Below, one piece after another: positions 36,382 to 44,998 of a stretch of DNA of 64,000 bases. The position numbers were made by a program, and so were the translations under genes. Positions within the stretch are counted from its first letter, which is position 1. The number at the start of each line of letters is the position of its first letter. The DNA comes from Bacillus marinisedimentorum (GTDB lineage: Bacteria; Bacillota; Bacilli; Bacillales; Bacillaceae_O), in assembly GCF_001644195.2 (NCBI RefSeq), contig NZ_LWBL02000024.1, positions 19,948 through 83,947 of the forward strand, written 5' to 3'. Below the pieces are notes generated by a model. That model was not told the DNA's origin. It searched no databases and saw nothing but the letters and a program-made list of their open reading frames with translations.

Positions 36382-37484
36382 GGGAAAAAGAATCGATCAC
36401 ACGCGGACAGGTCTTTGTGCTGACTCTACAGACCCAGATTGGCATCGGTATTCTGTCGCTTCCGCATGATGTACAGGAATTTGCAAAGGGCGATGGATGG
36501 CTCTCCGTTCTTCTGGCAGGAGCCGCCGTACAATTAATCATCACAATTTATTGGTTGCTCAGCAAGCTGTATCCAAAAGATACGATCTTCAAAATCCCTG
36601 AAAGAATTTTTGGGAAATTCGCCGGAAAACTGTTCAGCGTTTTATACACCTTCTATTTTTTACTAGTGGCAAATTTAATCTTAATCCTGTTTGGCCGGAT
36701 CATCCAGCGCTGGGTATTCCCGATGACCCCCTCGTGGATCATCCTGTTATTGTTCATCGGAATTTGCAGTTACCTGGCTTATGAAGATATTCACATCATC
36801 GCAAGGTTTTACTCATTTTCTTTCATCCTTGCCGTTTTACTGCTGTTCATGGTGTTACCCGCACTGAACTTTGTAGATTACCGTTTCATCCTTCCAGTCG
36901 GGCAGTCAGGGATAACAGGGATTGCGAAAGGGATTAACAGCTCGATTATCGCAATGATCGGTTTTGAAATACTTCTCCTGGCCTTGCCCATGATGAAAAC
37001 AAAAAGGAAGGCATATCGGGTGCTGCTTGCCGGCAACCTTTTTGTGACACTTCTCTATACCTTTGTTGTCCTTATTGCCCTGATGACCTTCAGCCCGAAA
37101 GAAATCGAGATCATACCTGAACCTGTACTATATATGCTGAAAGCATTCGAGTTTAAGATTATCGACCGGATCGACCTGCTATTCCTGACTGTTTGGATCG
37201 TATCTGCCGCAACTTCATTCATATCCTATCTTTACAGTTCATCTGTCGGTTTGGCCAGCCTATTACACACGCAAGGTCATCAAAAAATGGTCTATGTAAG
37301 CTGGATACCCCTGATCATCTATATGTTCTTGCCGGACGACCTTATCAGCATTGATTCATACTCCAACTTTTTAGAAAAAGCCAGCTATCTATTCGTCCTG
37401 GTTATTCCGACTTTTCTGCTGATTTCCGGTTTGGTAAAAGCGAAAATGATGAAAAAGAAAGGTGGCGGCCGGTATGAAGTATAA
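36378..37484 (+). CDS. gerAB: Spore germination receptor subunit B (GerB family)
   Basis: This 368-residue, ten-helix protein belongs to the amino-acid/polyamine transporter superfamily and forms the ligand-binding membrane subunit of germinant receptors. The family start is seen: ITRGQVFVLTLQTQIGIGILSLPHDV. Later segments such as GFEILLLALPMM and FAKGDGWLSVLLAG fit. The gene overlaps the A subunit stop by four bases (ATGA), as in other ger operons, and continues into the C-subunit gene. Confidence 0.92.
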   Translation: MREKESITRGQVFVLTLQTQIGIGILSLPHDVQEFAKGDGWLSVLLAGAAVQLIITIYWLLSKLYPKDTIFKIPERIFGKFAGKLFSVLYTFYFLLVANLILILFGRIIQRWVFPMTPSWIILLLFIGICSYLAYEDIHIIARFYSFSFILAVLLLFMVLPALNFVDYRFILPVGQSGITGIAKGINSSIIAMIGFEILLLALPMMKTKRKAYRVLLAGNLFVTLLYTFVVLIALMTFSPKEIEIIPEPVLYMLKAFEFKIIDRIDLLFLTVWIVSAATSFISYLYSSSVGLASLLHTQGHQKMVYVSWIPLIIYMFLPDDLISIDSYSNFLEKASYLFVLVIPTFLLISGLVKAKMMKKKGGGRYEV

Positions 37485-38592
37485 ATGGTTATTCATCATT
37501 ATTCCAACCCTTCTCTTGCTTAGCGGCTGCTGGGATCTGCAGTTGCTCAAAGAAACACGCCTGGTATACGGCGCCGCTTTTGACCTGGAGGGAGAAAACG
37601 TCAAGGACACGGTTGCAATCCGAACCGTTGCCAGCAATCCGGAAGTGCCCGAAGGAAATGAAATCGTCTCGGTCACAGCCAAGACGATCCGGGCAGCCAA
37701 ACAATTAGTCGATACAAAAATTTCAGGCCGGTTCGGCTCTTCAAAAATCCTGATTTATTTGATTGGAGATGAGATGGCTAAAAAAGATATCTATCCGCTC
37801 CTTGATGTTCTATATCGCGACCCGCTCGGTGCCTTAAGCGGAAAAGTTGCAGTGACAGAAGGGAAAGGGGCTGACATGCTTTATATGAGAAAAAAGGGGG
37901 AGACCCTCATCTCAGAACACATCAGAGAACTTCTTGAAAGTGAAGAAGCCAGCGGTGTCGTTCCTGAATTAACTCTGCAAACCGTCTGTACGTATATGTT
38001 TGATGAAGGGCACGATTTCATGCTCCCTTACTTAAATGTCGATCAGGAAAATGACACGATCAATTTAAAAGGTACGGCTCTTTTCAACAAAGAAACGTTC
38101 ACCGGCGAAGTACTCGATATAGAAGAATCTGAAATCATCATGCTATTGAGCAGGTATGCACTAAAAGATGGTTCCTTCACTAAAAAAGTGAAAGATGATG
38201 ATGAAGAGCAATGGATGAATAACTATATTTCATTTGATATATGGGATATAAAAAACGATACTTCCTTTTCTTTTAACGGCAAGCAAATCACGGCCAACGT
38301 GGACGTTGAGTTAACAGTCAATGTGACTGAATATCCTGAAGACCGTCTCGATGAGCCAGCCACACAAAAGAAACTGAATAAAAAGCTGAGTGAAATCCTT
38401 ACGAAAGAAGCAGAAGATGCCGTAAAGAAAGTGCAGGGAGCAAACAGCGACGTTTTCAGTTTCGGGAGAGACTTGCTCGCTTTTCATTCCGATAAACTGG
38501 AAGGCGGCAAACTGGGCGACAATTATTTCAAGGAAATGAAAATAACACCGACGATAAAAGTCAAAATTAAAAATACCGGTGTATTGGATTAA
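37474..38592 (+). CDS. gerAC: Spore germination receptor subunit C lipoprotein (GerC family)
   Basis: This 372-residue lipoprotein has a signal peptide ending in the lipobox LLLLSGCWD (Cys near residue 18). Family motifs follow: a conserved WD, LVYGAAFDLE, SGRFGSSKILIYLIG and the C-terminal VKIKNTGVL. GerC proteins are the outer-face lipoprotein subunits required for receptor function. The ATG at 37474 has AAAGGTGG eight bases upstream and overlaps the gerB-type gene by eleven bases. It completes the operon. Confidence 0.92.
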   Translation: MKYKWLFIIIPTLLLLSGCWDLQLLKETRLVYGAAFDLEGENVKDTVAIRTVASNPEVPEGNEIVSVTAKTIRAAKQLVDTKISGRFGSSKILIYLIGDEMAKKDIYPLLDVLYRDPLGALSGKVAVTEGKGADMLYMRKKGETLISEHIRELLESEEASGVVPELTLQTVCTYMFDEGHDFMLPYLNVDQENDTINLKGTALFNKETFTGEVLDIEESEIIMLLSRYALKDGSFTKKVKDDDEEQWMNNYISFDIWDIKNDTSFSFNGKQITANVDVELTVNVTEYPEDRLDEPATQKKLNKKLSEILTKEAEDAVKKVQGANSDVFSFGRDLLAFHSDKLEGGKLGDNYFKEMKITPTIKVKIKNTGVLD

Positions 38593-38850
38593 TGGGCACG
38601 TAATTTCTCAAAAACACTCAGAAATCTGTCGTTATATGTCTATTTTTAGCGCTTTTCCTGTTAGCCTTGACAGTTTAGACCGGACATGAAATATTGTGTA
38701 CAGATGATGAGTGATGTATTTCATATTCATTTCACCAACAAACAATTCAACTGCATCTGTACATTAAAATCCGGCCTGGTCCTTTGATCAGGCTGAATTC
38801 ACCATTTCGAACGGAGTTTTCACAACAAGCATTCGGGCAGGAGGGATCAC

Positions 38851-39222
38851 ATGGGAAAATACCAAAAGGTAATATCTCCTGATCAGAAAAAAATAAAAGT
38901 GCTCCAGCAGATTGATTCATCGCTGTACGACTCAGAAGACTGGCAGGTTGTCCATAGAGAAGGCAGCAAAATTTGCCGGAAGCTGGATAACGTCCTTCAT
39001 CTCCACCCTCATTCTGCCGATGTCCAGAATGTGGTCGGCCAATTCCGCCAGCACATTGCGGACCACTTTTACAACTGTCCCCCGGACGTCTTCAGGTCAC
39101 TGGCGGATGTCTTTGTAAATGATCCCCGTTTCCTCGAAAGCATTGTTACTTTCCAGCCGGAACTCCCAAATTTTTTATGGGAAGCAATCCATTTCTATGC
39201 TGATGAAATGGAAAAGGGCTGA
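38851..39222 (+). CDS. Stand-alone TipAS-domain protein (123 aa)
   Basis: This 123-residue all-helical protein matches the TipAS antibiotic-recognition domain, with a pattern of buried aromatic and acidic residues (HPHSADVQNVVGQFRQHI, FYNCPPDVFRSLADVFVNDPRF, LPNFLWEAIHFYADE). TipAS domains normally sit behind a MerR-type HTH that is absent here, so it may sequester thiopeptide-like ligands without regulating directly. GGAGGGA precedes the ATG at a good distance. Confidence 0.75.
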   Translation: MGKYQKVISPDQKKIKVLQQIDSSLYDSEDWQVVHREGSKICRKLDNVLHLHPHSADVQNVVGQFRQHIADHFYNCPPDVFRSLADVFVNDPRFLESIVTFQPELPNFLWEAIHFYADEMEKG

Positions 39223-39251
39223 TTCTTCACAACTATCCTGTACGTTTCTTA

Positions 39252-39277
39252 GGCACCTGGTGAATGGTGCCTTTTTT
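39252..39277 (+). terminator. Terminator of the TipAS gene
   Basis: GGCACC (39252-39257) pairs with GGTGCC (39266-39271) around an 8-base loop and is followed by TTTTTTG. Confidence 0.75.
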
Positions 39278-39405
39278 GCTGCTATCTTCCATGTTTACTT
39301 TTCAGTACAAAGCGGGTATGATTGTCGAAAATAAATTTCTTTTTCAGGTTCCAGGACTCAACAAAAGGGGAAAATTGCTTTATAATAGGAGTGTTGCAGT
39401 TTTTT

Positions 39406-39435
39406 AGATTCTAAGTGAAAGGATTCTAAGTGAAA
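39406..39435 (+). repeat. 15-bp tandem duplication in the LCP leader
   Basis: AGATTCTAAGTGAAA (39406-39420) is followed at once by GGATTCTAAGTGAAA (39421-39435), differing only in the first base. It lies about 20 bp downstream of TATAAT (39381-39386), so it would be at or just inside the transcript start of the LCP gene. Confidence 0.5.
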
Positions 39436-39569
39436 CATTTCCCTGTCACTTTCGTCTAATAGACTGGAGATTTTCATCAGAGTCAGGAAGTATTGTTCTT
39501 TCAAACGCCAGGCATTGCCTTGCATAAAAGCCTGGAGGAATGGCTTTTCATTTAATTGGAGGTAAAAAA

Positions 39570-40502
39570 ATGGACTCACGTATGGATAAGCGTGTGCAGC
39601 AAAAAAAGAAAAAAAGCTGGCTGCGCCGAATCACTTTTGTCCTTGTTGCTTTTATTTTGACGATGCTCGGACTGGGCTATATGGAATATCAAAGGGGGCT
39701 CAGCCAGGCCGAAACAGATAAACCTGAAGAAACTTACGATTTTAACGGTATACCTGACCGCAGCGGTAATACAAATGTTCTCTTGATTGGTGTGGATTCG
39801 CGCGGAGAGGAGGATTCGCGCTCAGACACCATCATGATTGCCCAATACGATCATGATGATAATACGCCTAAGCTCGTATCGATCATGCGTGACAGTTACG
39901 TGGACATTCCCGGCCGGGGCAAGAATAAAATCAATGCCGCATACTTTTACGGCGGGCCTGAGCTCCTTCGCCAGACCATCAAAGAAAATTTCGATATCGA
40001 TGTTGAGTACTATGCCATCGTTGACTTTAAAGGCTTCGAAAAAATGGTCGATATCATTGCCCCGGAAGGTGTTCCGGTCAATGTGGAAAAAAAGATGGAA
40101 AAAAACATCGGCGTAACACTTGAACCCGGCCAGCAAAACCTGAACGGCCAGGAACTTCTTGGGTACGCAAGATTCCGTCATGATGCCGAAAGCGACTTCG
40201 GACGGGTAAAACGCCAGCAGGAAGTCATCGGAAAGCTGAAGGACGAATTCGTCAGCATCAGCGCCGTCACCCAGCTTCCGCAGCTTGCCGGCACTCTTCA
40301 AGGTTATGTTGACACAAACATGGAAACGACACGGATGCTTTCCGTAGGGAAAGATTTCGTCTTTCAAAAGGCTGAAGACATTGAAAACTTACGCATTCCG
40401 GTTGAAGGCGGCTTTACTGAAACAAGAGTAAGCCATGCCGGTGCCGTCCTTAAACTGGATATGGAAAAAAACCGCCAGGCACTGAAAGAGTTTCTGGAAT
40501 AA
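39570..40502 (+). CDS. LCP-family cell-wall ligase (LytR-CpsA-Psr)
   Basis: This 310-residue membrane-anchored enzyme has an N-terminal transmembrane helix after a basic stretch (RVQQKKKKSWLRRITFVLVAFILTMLGLGY). The LCP domain follows, with NVLLIGVDSRGEEDSRSDTIMI, SIMRDSYVDIPG, INAAYFYGG and the conserved Arg-rich YARFRHDAESDFGRVKRQQEV. LCP enzymes transfer teichoic acids or other anionic polymers to peptidoglycan. GGAGGT six bases before the ATG decides the start. TATAAT at 39381-39386 is a plausible -10 box. Confidence 0.92.
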   Translation: MDSRMDKRVQQKKKKSWLRRITFVLVAFILTMLGLGYMEYQRGLSQAETDKPEETYDFNGIPDRSGNTNVLLIGVDSRGEEDSRSDTIMIAQYDHDDNTPKLVSIMRDSYVDIPGRGKNKINAAYFYGGPELLRQTIKENFDIDVEYYAIVDFKGFEKMVDIIAPEGVPVNVEKKMEKNIGVTLEPGQQNLNGQELLGYARFRHDAESDFGRVKRQQEVIGKLKDEFVSISAVTQLPQLAGTLQGYVDTNMETTRMLSVGKDFVFQKAEDIENLRIPVEGGFTETRVSHAGAVLKLDMEKNRQALKEFLE

Positions 40503-40512
40503 CCACTGAATA

Positions 40513-40541
40513 GGACCTGTCCAAATGGGCAGGCCTTTTTC
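40513..40541 (+). terminator. LCP gene terminator
   Basis: AGGACCTGTCC and GGGCAGGCCT (40513-40535) form a stem around AAAT with one bulge and are followed by a TTTTTC run. Confidence 0.75.
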
Positions 40542-40632
40542 AGTTTGCACGCTGATTTCCCTTTCAATAATTGGCTCAATTCCTCGCTTTTCATTTCAGT
40601 GAACTTATTGAACAACAATTCCTTTTCCTGGC

Positions 40633-41514
40633 CTATTCTTTATAGACAAGCCTCGTGATCATTCCTCCAGGAGTCACCCCATTATTCGTCTGATGGAATG
40701 TTTTGGTGCCGTTTACCGCCCATATTCCGGGATTGTTGGACCAAAACTCAATACTGTTCCTCCGTCCGGAAGGAACATCAACTGTATCCATGTATTCACT
40801 TCGCGGAAAACCGTCAACTTCAATCAACCTGAAATCATGTCCGTGCAAGTGCATCGAATGCGATGTGCTCGATTTATTGATAAAGCGAAACCGGATTCTT
40901 TCTCCGTACCTGGTCTCTGAAGGTGTGGTTTCCGGGAAAGCTTTTCCGTTAATCGTAAAAAAGTTAGGGTTCTGATCGAACTTTAAAGGTTCAAAAACTC
41001 CTTTTTCAATCCTGCCCTTTGGTGGCTGCGGCAATTCCCACTGTTGAAGGATCAATACATAATCGCGATGAGGCACTTCCCTCTCGTCAATAGGCAGCAC
41101 AATAACACCACCCAGCATTCCGCGTGTTATATGCAAGGGATTCCCGGAATGATAGAAAAATGTCCCTGCCTGCCATGCATTGAATCTATATGTGTAGCTC
41201 TCCCCCGGTTTAATTGAAGGCGTCGGTTCAATGTCCGGCACCCCATCCTGGCTGTTCGGTTTCGCCAGGCCGTGGACATGCAGAGAAGTCGCCTCATCAA
41301 GGTGAATATTGACTTTAATCGCCACCCATTCACCTTGCTTGACAACAATAAGCGGCCCTGGTGTCGATCCGTTGTAGCCCATTCCGTCAAGTGTAACACC
41401 CGGCAAAACATCATGGCGGATCTTTTGGGCATCAAGTGTAAAGTACCGGCCATTTTCAATGTCTTTATACGTTGCAAACTTCCCGTCAGAAAAGTGCAGA
41501 CGTTTCTCCCACAA
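40633..41514 (-). CDS. Multicopper-oxidase-like protein without catalytic Cys
   Basis: This 293-residue two-cupredoxin protein has HVHG at residues 79-82 and HSMHLHGH at 219-226, both normal multicopper oxidase ligand blocks. The second block reads YHSGN (121-125) instead of HSH. The final HCHxxxH block is replaced by WAVNGTKTFHQTNN (265-278). The protein has no Cys at all and no signal peptide. A type-1 copper site of the usual kind cannot exist, so it may be a copper-binding or structural derivative. A TTG start at 41514 follows GGAGAGGG. It ends the metal-related cluster. Confidence 0.75.
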   Translation of the reverse strand: MWEKRLHFSDGKFATYKDIENGRYFTLDAQKIRHDVLPGVTLDGMGYNGSTPGPLIVVKQGEWVAIKVNIHLDEATSLHVHGLAKPNSQDGVPDIEPTPSIKPGESYTYRFNAWQAGTFFYHSGNPLHITRGMLGGVIVLPIDEREVPHRDYVLILQQWELPQPPKGRIEKGVFEPLKFDQNPNFFTINGKAFPETTPSETRYGERIRFRFINKSSTSHSMHLHGHDFRLIEVDGFPRSEYMDTVDVPSGRRNSIEFWSNNPGIWAVNGTKTFHQTNNGVTPGGMITRLVYKE

Positions 41515-41762
41515 ATCGGTTCACCCTCTCCAGTTTGACTATCTAATTGTATGAACCTTTGTAAAGGGGAATGAGTTTTTGATCAGAAAGTGTGCTTTTA
41601 TTATGCACATTATTTTAGCGGAAAGTGCCTTTGCAGGAGTATATATCCCCTGAGCAATTTTACTGAATTAATATTGAATGGACGGGTGAAGGGCCGATTA
41701 AGAAGGATATAAAAGTGAAGACGCAGTTTCATTCTATTCCCCTTGCCCCTAACAATACAATA

Positions 41763-41792
41763 GCAAAAAGGCAAAGACCGCAGTCTTTGCCT
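41763..41792 (-). terminator. Terminator of the cupredoxin gene
   Basis: AGGCAAAGAC (41769-41778) and GTCTTTGCCT (41783-41792) form a perfect 10-bp stem with loop CGCA, followed on the minus strand by TTTTTGC. It separates the cupredoxin gene from the oxidase-like gene. Confidence 0.85.
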
Positions 41793-41807
41793 CTGGTATA
41801 AAGATTC

Positions 41808-42437
41808 TTATTGACTTTCCACTGCAAAGCCGCCATGCATGCCTGCTTCTTCATGGCCGGGCACACTGCAGAAAAACTTGAACTCCCCTGTTTCTTCCGG
41901 GATAAATTTAATTCTGACCGTTTGACCGGGGCTGGCATTCATATGGATGTAATTCATTTCCTCACCATGGCCGCCGTCATGGTCACCCTCGGCATACGCC
42001 TTTTTCATTTTTAATAGGCCTTTTAAGAAAGACACTTCCTCCGGGTGGTCAGGCATATCTCCCATATAAGTGACCTGGACATCAAGTTTCTTCGCTGTTA
42101 AGTCATGAAATACTTTTCCCTCATTATGCATGACCAGCTCATACTCCTTCCCTTTTTCAAAGGTGATGGAAGGAGGAGTATATCCCATTTCATAAGCAGA
42201 GATTTCGATTATGTTGTCTCCTTGATCTTTTTCCCCGGTTTTCTTAGCTGTTTCTTCACCCTGTTGCTGTGTCTCTTCCGGCTGATCTGTTTCATCCTTT
42301 TGCTGTGCAAGTTCTGTCTTTTCCGGTTGTTTGTCCTCCTGCGGTGAAGCCTCTTCATTGACAGAACATCCTGCCATTAAACCAACTGCAGCCGCTAAAC
42401 TGAATATTAAATAACAGCCTTTTTGTCTTCCATTCAC
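41808..42437 (-). CDS. Cupredoxin-domain lipoprotein
   Basis: This 209-residue exported lipoprotein has a signal peptide ending in the lipobox GLMAGCSV, a long acidic/Gln linker (about 25-75) and a plastocyanin-like domain. The type-1 copper ligands are visible: His in VFHDLTA, then Cys in FFCSVPGH, His two residues on, and Met in EAGMHG. It could carry copper or electrons outside the membrane, possibly to a multicopper oxidase. The GTG at 42437 is preceded by AAGGGGGGAA, which decides the start. It is next to the two-component system. Confidence 0.82.
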   Translation of the reverse strand: MNGRQKGCYLIFSLAAAVGLMAGCSVNEEASPQEDKQPEKTELAQQKDETDQPEETQQQGEETAKKTGEKDQGDNIIEISAYEMGYTPPSITFEKGKEYELVMHNEGKVFHDLTAKKLDVQVTYMGDMPDHPEEVSFLKGLLKMKKAYAEGDHDGGHGEEMNYIHMNASPGQTVRIKFIPEETGEFKFFCSVPGHEEAGMHGGFAVESQ

Positions 42438-42515
42438 ATTGTTCCCCCCCTTTGTGATAGCTGTTATCATCACAGGAAACTAGCGATATGTCAAGGAAGG
42501 CTCGTTGTGTACACA

Positions 42516-43205
42516 CTATTGCTTTGAGGCTGCTGAATGAGTCATCTTGTATCCGACTCCCCATACCGTTTGCAAATAGTCATCAATCGGAAAACCGGCT
42601 TTCCTGACTTTTTCTCTTAAGTTCCGGACATGGGAATCCACTGTGCGGCCCTCTGTATCTGAATCAAATCCCCATACCCATTCGATCAGCTGTTCACGGC
42701 TGAACACCCTGTCAGGGCTTTTCACCAGAATGCCGACGAGGGCAAACTCTTTCGGTGTAAGGCGGATTGATTTCCCCTCATAAAGGAGCTCATGTTTTTC
42801 CCCATTCCATACCAGGCCGTTGAATTCGATTTCCTCTGTCTGCTGTGTCCGCCTCAGCACCGCTTGAATGCGGGCCAGCAGTTCTTCTTCGTCAAAAGGT
42901 TTTGTGATATAGTCATCAGCTCCGAGCTGAAGGCCTTTGACTACATCACTCTTTTGATCACGTGCCGTCAGCATAATGATTGGGATATTACGCACTTCTC
43001 TGATCATTTCAGCTGTTTTCCATCCATCCATTTCCGGCATCATGATATCAAGGAGCACAAGATTGATTCCCTGTTCTTTTTCTATGAGCCGGACTGCCTC
43101 CAAGCCCGATGCCGCTTTGAAACAGCTGTACCCATGCGGTGACAAATACAGATCCAATAAATCAAGCATTCGTTCCTCATCATCAACCAGCAGAATTTGG
43201 GCCAT
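42516..43205 (-). CDS. OmpR/PhoB-type response regulator
   Basis: This 229-residue regulator has a receiver domain (DDE at 8-10, phospho-acceptor Asp in LLDIMMPEMDG near 53, Lys in TKPFDEEEL) and a winged-helix DNA-binding domain (LTPKEFALVGILVKSPDRVFSREQLIEWVWG... DSHVRNLREKV). It is coupled to the overlapping histidine kinase gene. AAAGGAG eight bases before the ATG at 43205 decides the start. Its place between cupredoxin and SHOCT genes suggests control of metal or envelope stress genes. Confidence 0.92.
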   Translation of the reverse strand: MAQILLVDDEERMLDLLDLYLSPHGYSCFKAASGLEAVRLIEKEQGINLVLLDIMMPEMDGWKTAEMIREVRNIPIIMLTARDQKSDVVKGLQLGADDYITKPFDEEELLARIQAVLRRTQQTEEIEFNGLVWNGEKHELLYEGKSIRLTPKEFALVGILVKSPDRVFSREQLIEWVWGFDSDTEGRTVDSHVRNLREKVRKAGFPIDDYLQTVWGVGYKMTHSAASKQ

Positions 43206-44580
43206 GATCAACACTCCTTTTTAACCGAATTGTTATCGTTGTACCTGTGTGAACTTTGCTTGCAGCAGAAATGGTTCCCTCGTGAAGTTCCACAATTTCT
43301 TTTGCTATCGCAAGGCCCAGCCCGCTTCCTCCACTTTCACGGGACCTGGATTTCTCAACACGGTACAGCCGGTCGAATATATAAGGCAATTCACGTTCAG
43401 GGATGCCGATTCCTTCATCAGCAACTTCAATGGTTATATGATTTCGTTCAGATCGCGCTTTTAAAAGAACCCTTTTGCCTGCAGGAGTGTGCTTTAATGC
43501 ATTGTCAATCAGGTTTATCATTACCTGCTCAAAGCGGACCGGATCTATATATGCGGCTATTGGCTCCCGGCAATCAAGTTCCAGATGCACCTTTTTTTCA
43601 TTATACATATGGATCGTTTTCGTTCGCACTTCTTCCAGGAAACTGCAAAGCGCAACGTTCTGCCTGTCAATCTTGAATTCATGCTGGTCCATTTTGGCAA
43701 GGTCAAAAAGCCCCTGGACAAGCCTGGCAAGATGGGCCGCTTCCTCTTTCAAGATGCCGAGGTACTTTTGTCGCTCTTCTTCCGGAAGAGACCCACGGCC
43801 GGCAATATCGGCATACCCTTTCAAATAAGTCAATGGAGTGCGCAGTTCGTGTGAGATAGCGGATAAAAATTCATTTCGCTCCCTCCTGAGCCGTTCAAGG
43901 CTGCTGGCAAGCTTTTGAATCGTCCTGGCAAGCTCCCCCAGCTCATCGTTTCTGTCATATTCCAGCGAAACAGTAAGCTTGCCTTCACTGATATCCTGGG
44001 TGGCTTCTTTCATCCGGACAAGCGGAATTGTGATCAAGCGCGTCAGGATGAAAATTGTAGCGACGGTAAACAGCAGTGAAAACGCTCCCACACCCAAAAA
44101 TTGGCTGCTTAACCGGTTGATCGTGTTTTGCAGGAATGAGGTATTCAAAAACATATAAACAAGTCCCTGCCGTTCCCCATCCACCATGATTGGGCTGACG
44201 GTCGAAATATGCGATGCATCCTGCCACTTATTTTCTAACACTTCGCCTTCCCCACCTATTTCTTCATTAGGATCCGCGATATGATCAGACATATCAGTTG
44301 TTATCTCATTTGAGCTGCCGAGTATGTTCCCTTGCCCATCTGTGATAACGACTGCGGTTTCCGTCTCTGATTCCATCAAAGCGACATGGGAAATTGTTGA
44401 TTGATCAAAGTTTTTTTCAAGCACATCCCTGTGGCTGTTTCCTCTTGCCAGTAATGCCTGGATTTCTTCATCAATCCGGTCATTGGCAAGGCCGGTGTAT
44501 AAAATAAAGAACCAGAGCGACTCAATGATCAGCATAAAAACAAGAAATAAAACTCCGAGTTTGAAGGATATTTTTTTCAA
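43183..44580 (-). CDS. Sensor histidine kinase
   Basis: This 465-residue kinase has a first membrane helix (FKLGVLFLVFMLIIESLWFF), an extracytoplasmic sensor of about 120 residues, a second helix (FSLLFTVATIFILTRLI) and a HAMP segment. HisKA follows with the phospho-acceptor His in SAISHELRTPLTYLKGY, then the ATPase domain (INLIDNALKHTP, DEGIGIP, GSGLGLAI). A TTG start at 44580 follows GGAGGGAG. It overlaps the response-regulator gene by 23 bases. The signal is unknown; copper or cell-envelope stress is likely from context. Confidence 0.9.
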   Translation of the reverse strand: MKKISFKLGVLFLVFMLIIESLWFFILYTGLANDRIDEEIQALLARGNSHRDVLEKNFDQSTISHVALMESETETAVVITDGQGNILGSSNEITTDMSDHIADPNEEIGGEGEVLENKWQDASHISTVSPIMVDGERQGLVYMFLNTSFLQNTINRLSSQFLGVGAFSLLFTVATIFILTRLITIPLVRMKEATQDISEGKLTVSLEYDRNDELGELARTIQKLASSLERLRRERNEFLSAISHELRTPLTYLKGYADIAGRGSLPEEERQKYLGILKEEAAHLARLVQGLFDLAKMDQHEFKIDRQNVALCSFLEEVRTKTIHMYNEKKVHLELDCREPIAAYIDPVRFEQVMINLIDNALKHTPAGKRVLLKARSERNHITIEVADEGIGIPERELPYIFDRLYRVEKSRSRESGGSGLGLAIAKEIVELHEGTISAASKVHTGTTITIRLKRSVDHGPNSAG

Positions 44581-44712
44581 TGGACTCCCTCCGCTCCGCT
44601 GCCCAATTACTGTTGTAATAAGAGGGGAATTGGATGCTAACAAAGTACTGAAAAAGCACAATAACATCCTGCTTTTCGGTATGTACGGGCTGCCCGGGAA
44701 GCAGCCGCTTCT

Positions 44713-44937
44713 TTATCTTTCTGATAATTTTTCTTTTAACCTGTCATATTCTTCTTCAGATATTTCCCCTCTTGCAAGCCTCTCCTTCAAAATATCAACG
44801 GGGTCGCTCCGCCTTGCTCCTTTCCCGTTTATAAAGACATACACCAGGTAGAACCCAAGTACAATCAATGCGATCCAGAAAAGTCCCATAAGGCTCATCA
44901 TCCAATTCCAGCCGCCGAGGCCATTCCACATATGCAT
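44713..44937 (-). CDS. SHOCT-domain small membrane protein, paralogue 1
   Basis: The 74-residue product has a Trp/Gly/Met-rich N-terminus (MHMWNGLGGWNWMMS), one membrane helix (FWIALIVLGFYLVYVF) and a C-terminal SHOCT motif (VDILKERLARGEISEEEYDRLK). SHOCT modules are short helical oligomerisation or nucleic-acid-binding units. AGGAGG precedes the ATG. It lies just upstream of the histidine kinase gene. Two paralogues follow upstream at 46977 and 47831. Confidence 0.82.
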   Translation of the reverse strand: MHMWNGLGGWNWMMSLMGLFWIALIVLGFYLVYVFINGKGARRSDPVDILKERLARGEISEEEYDRLKEKLSER

Positions 44938-44998
44938 AGGCCTCCTCCTCTCATTTCTTGCTTTTATTTTACCTTGTTCCTGCCAGGTGAGCCAAGGG

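Noticed and set aside
39822..40367. 181-residue frame antisense to the LCP gene
   Set aside because: Shadow of the LCP reading frame; no start signal and no recognisable domain.
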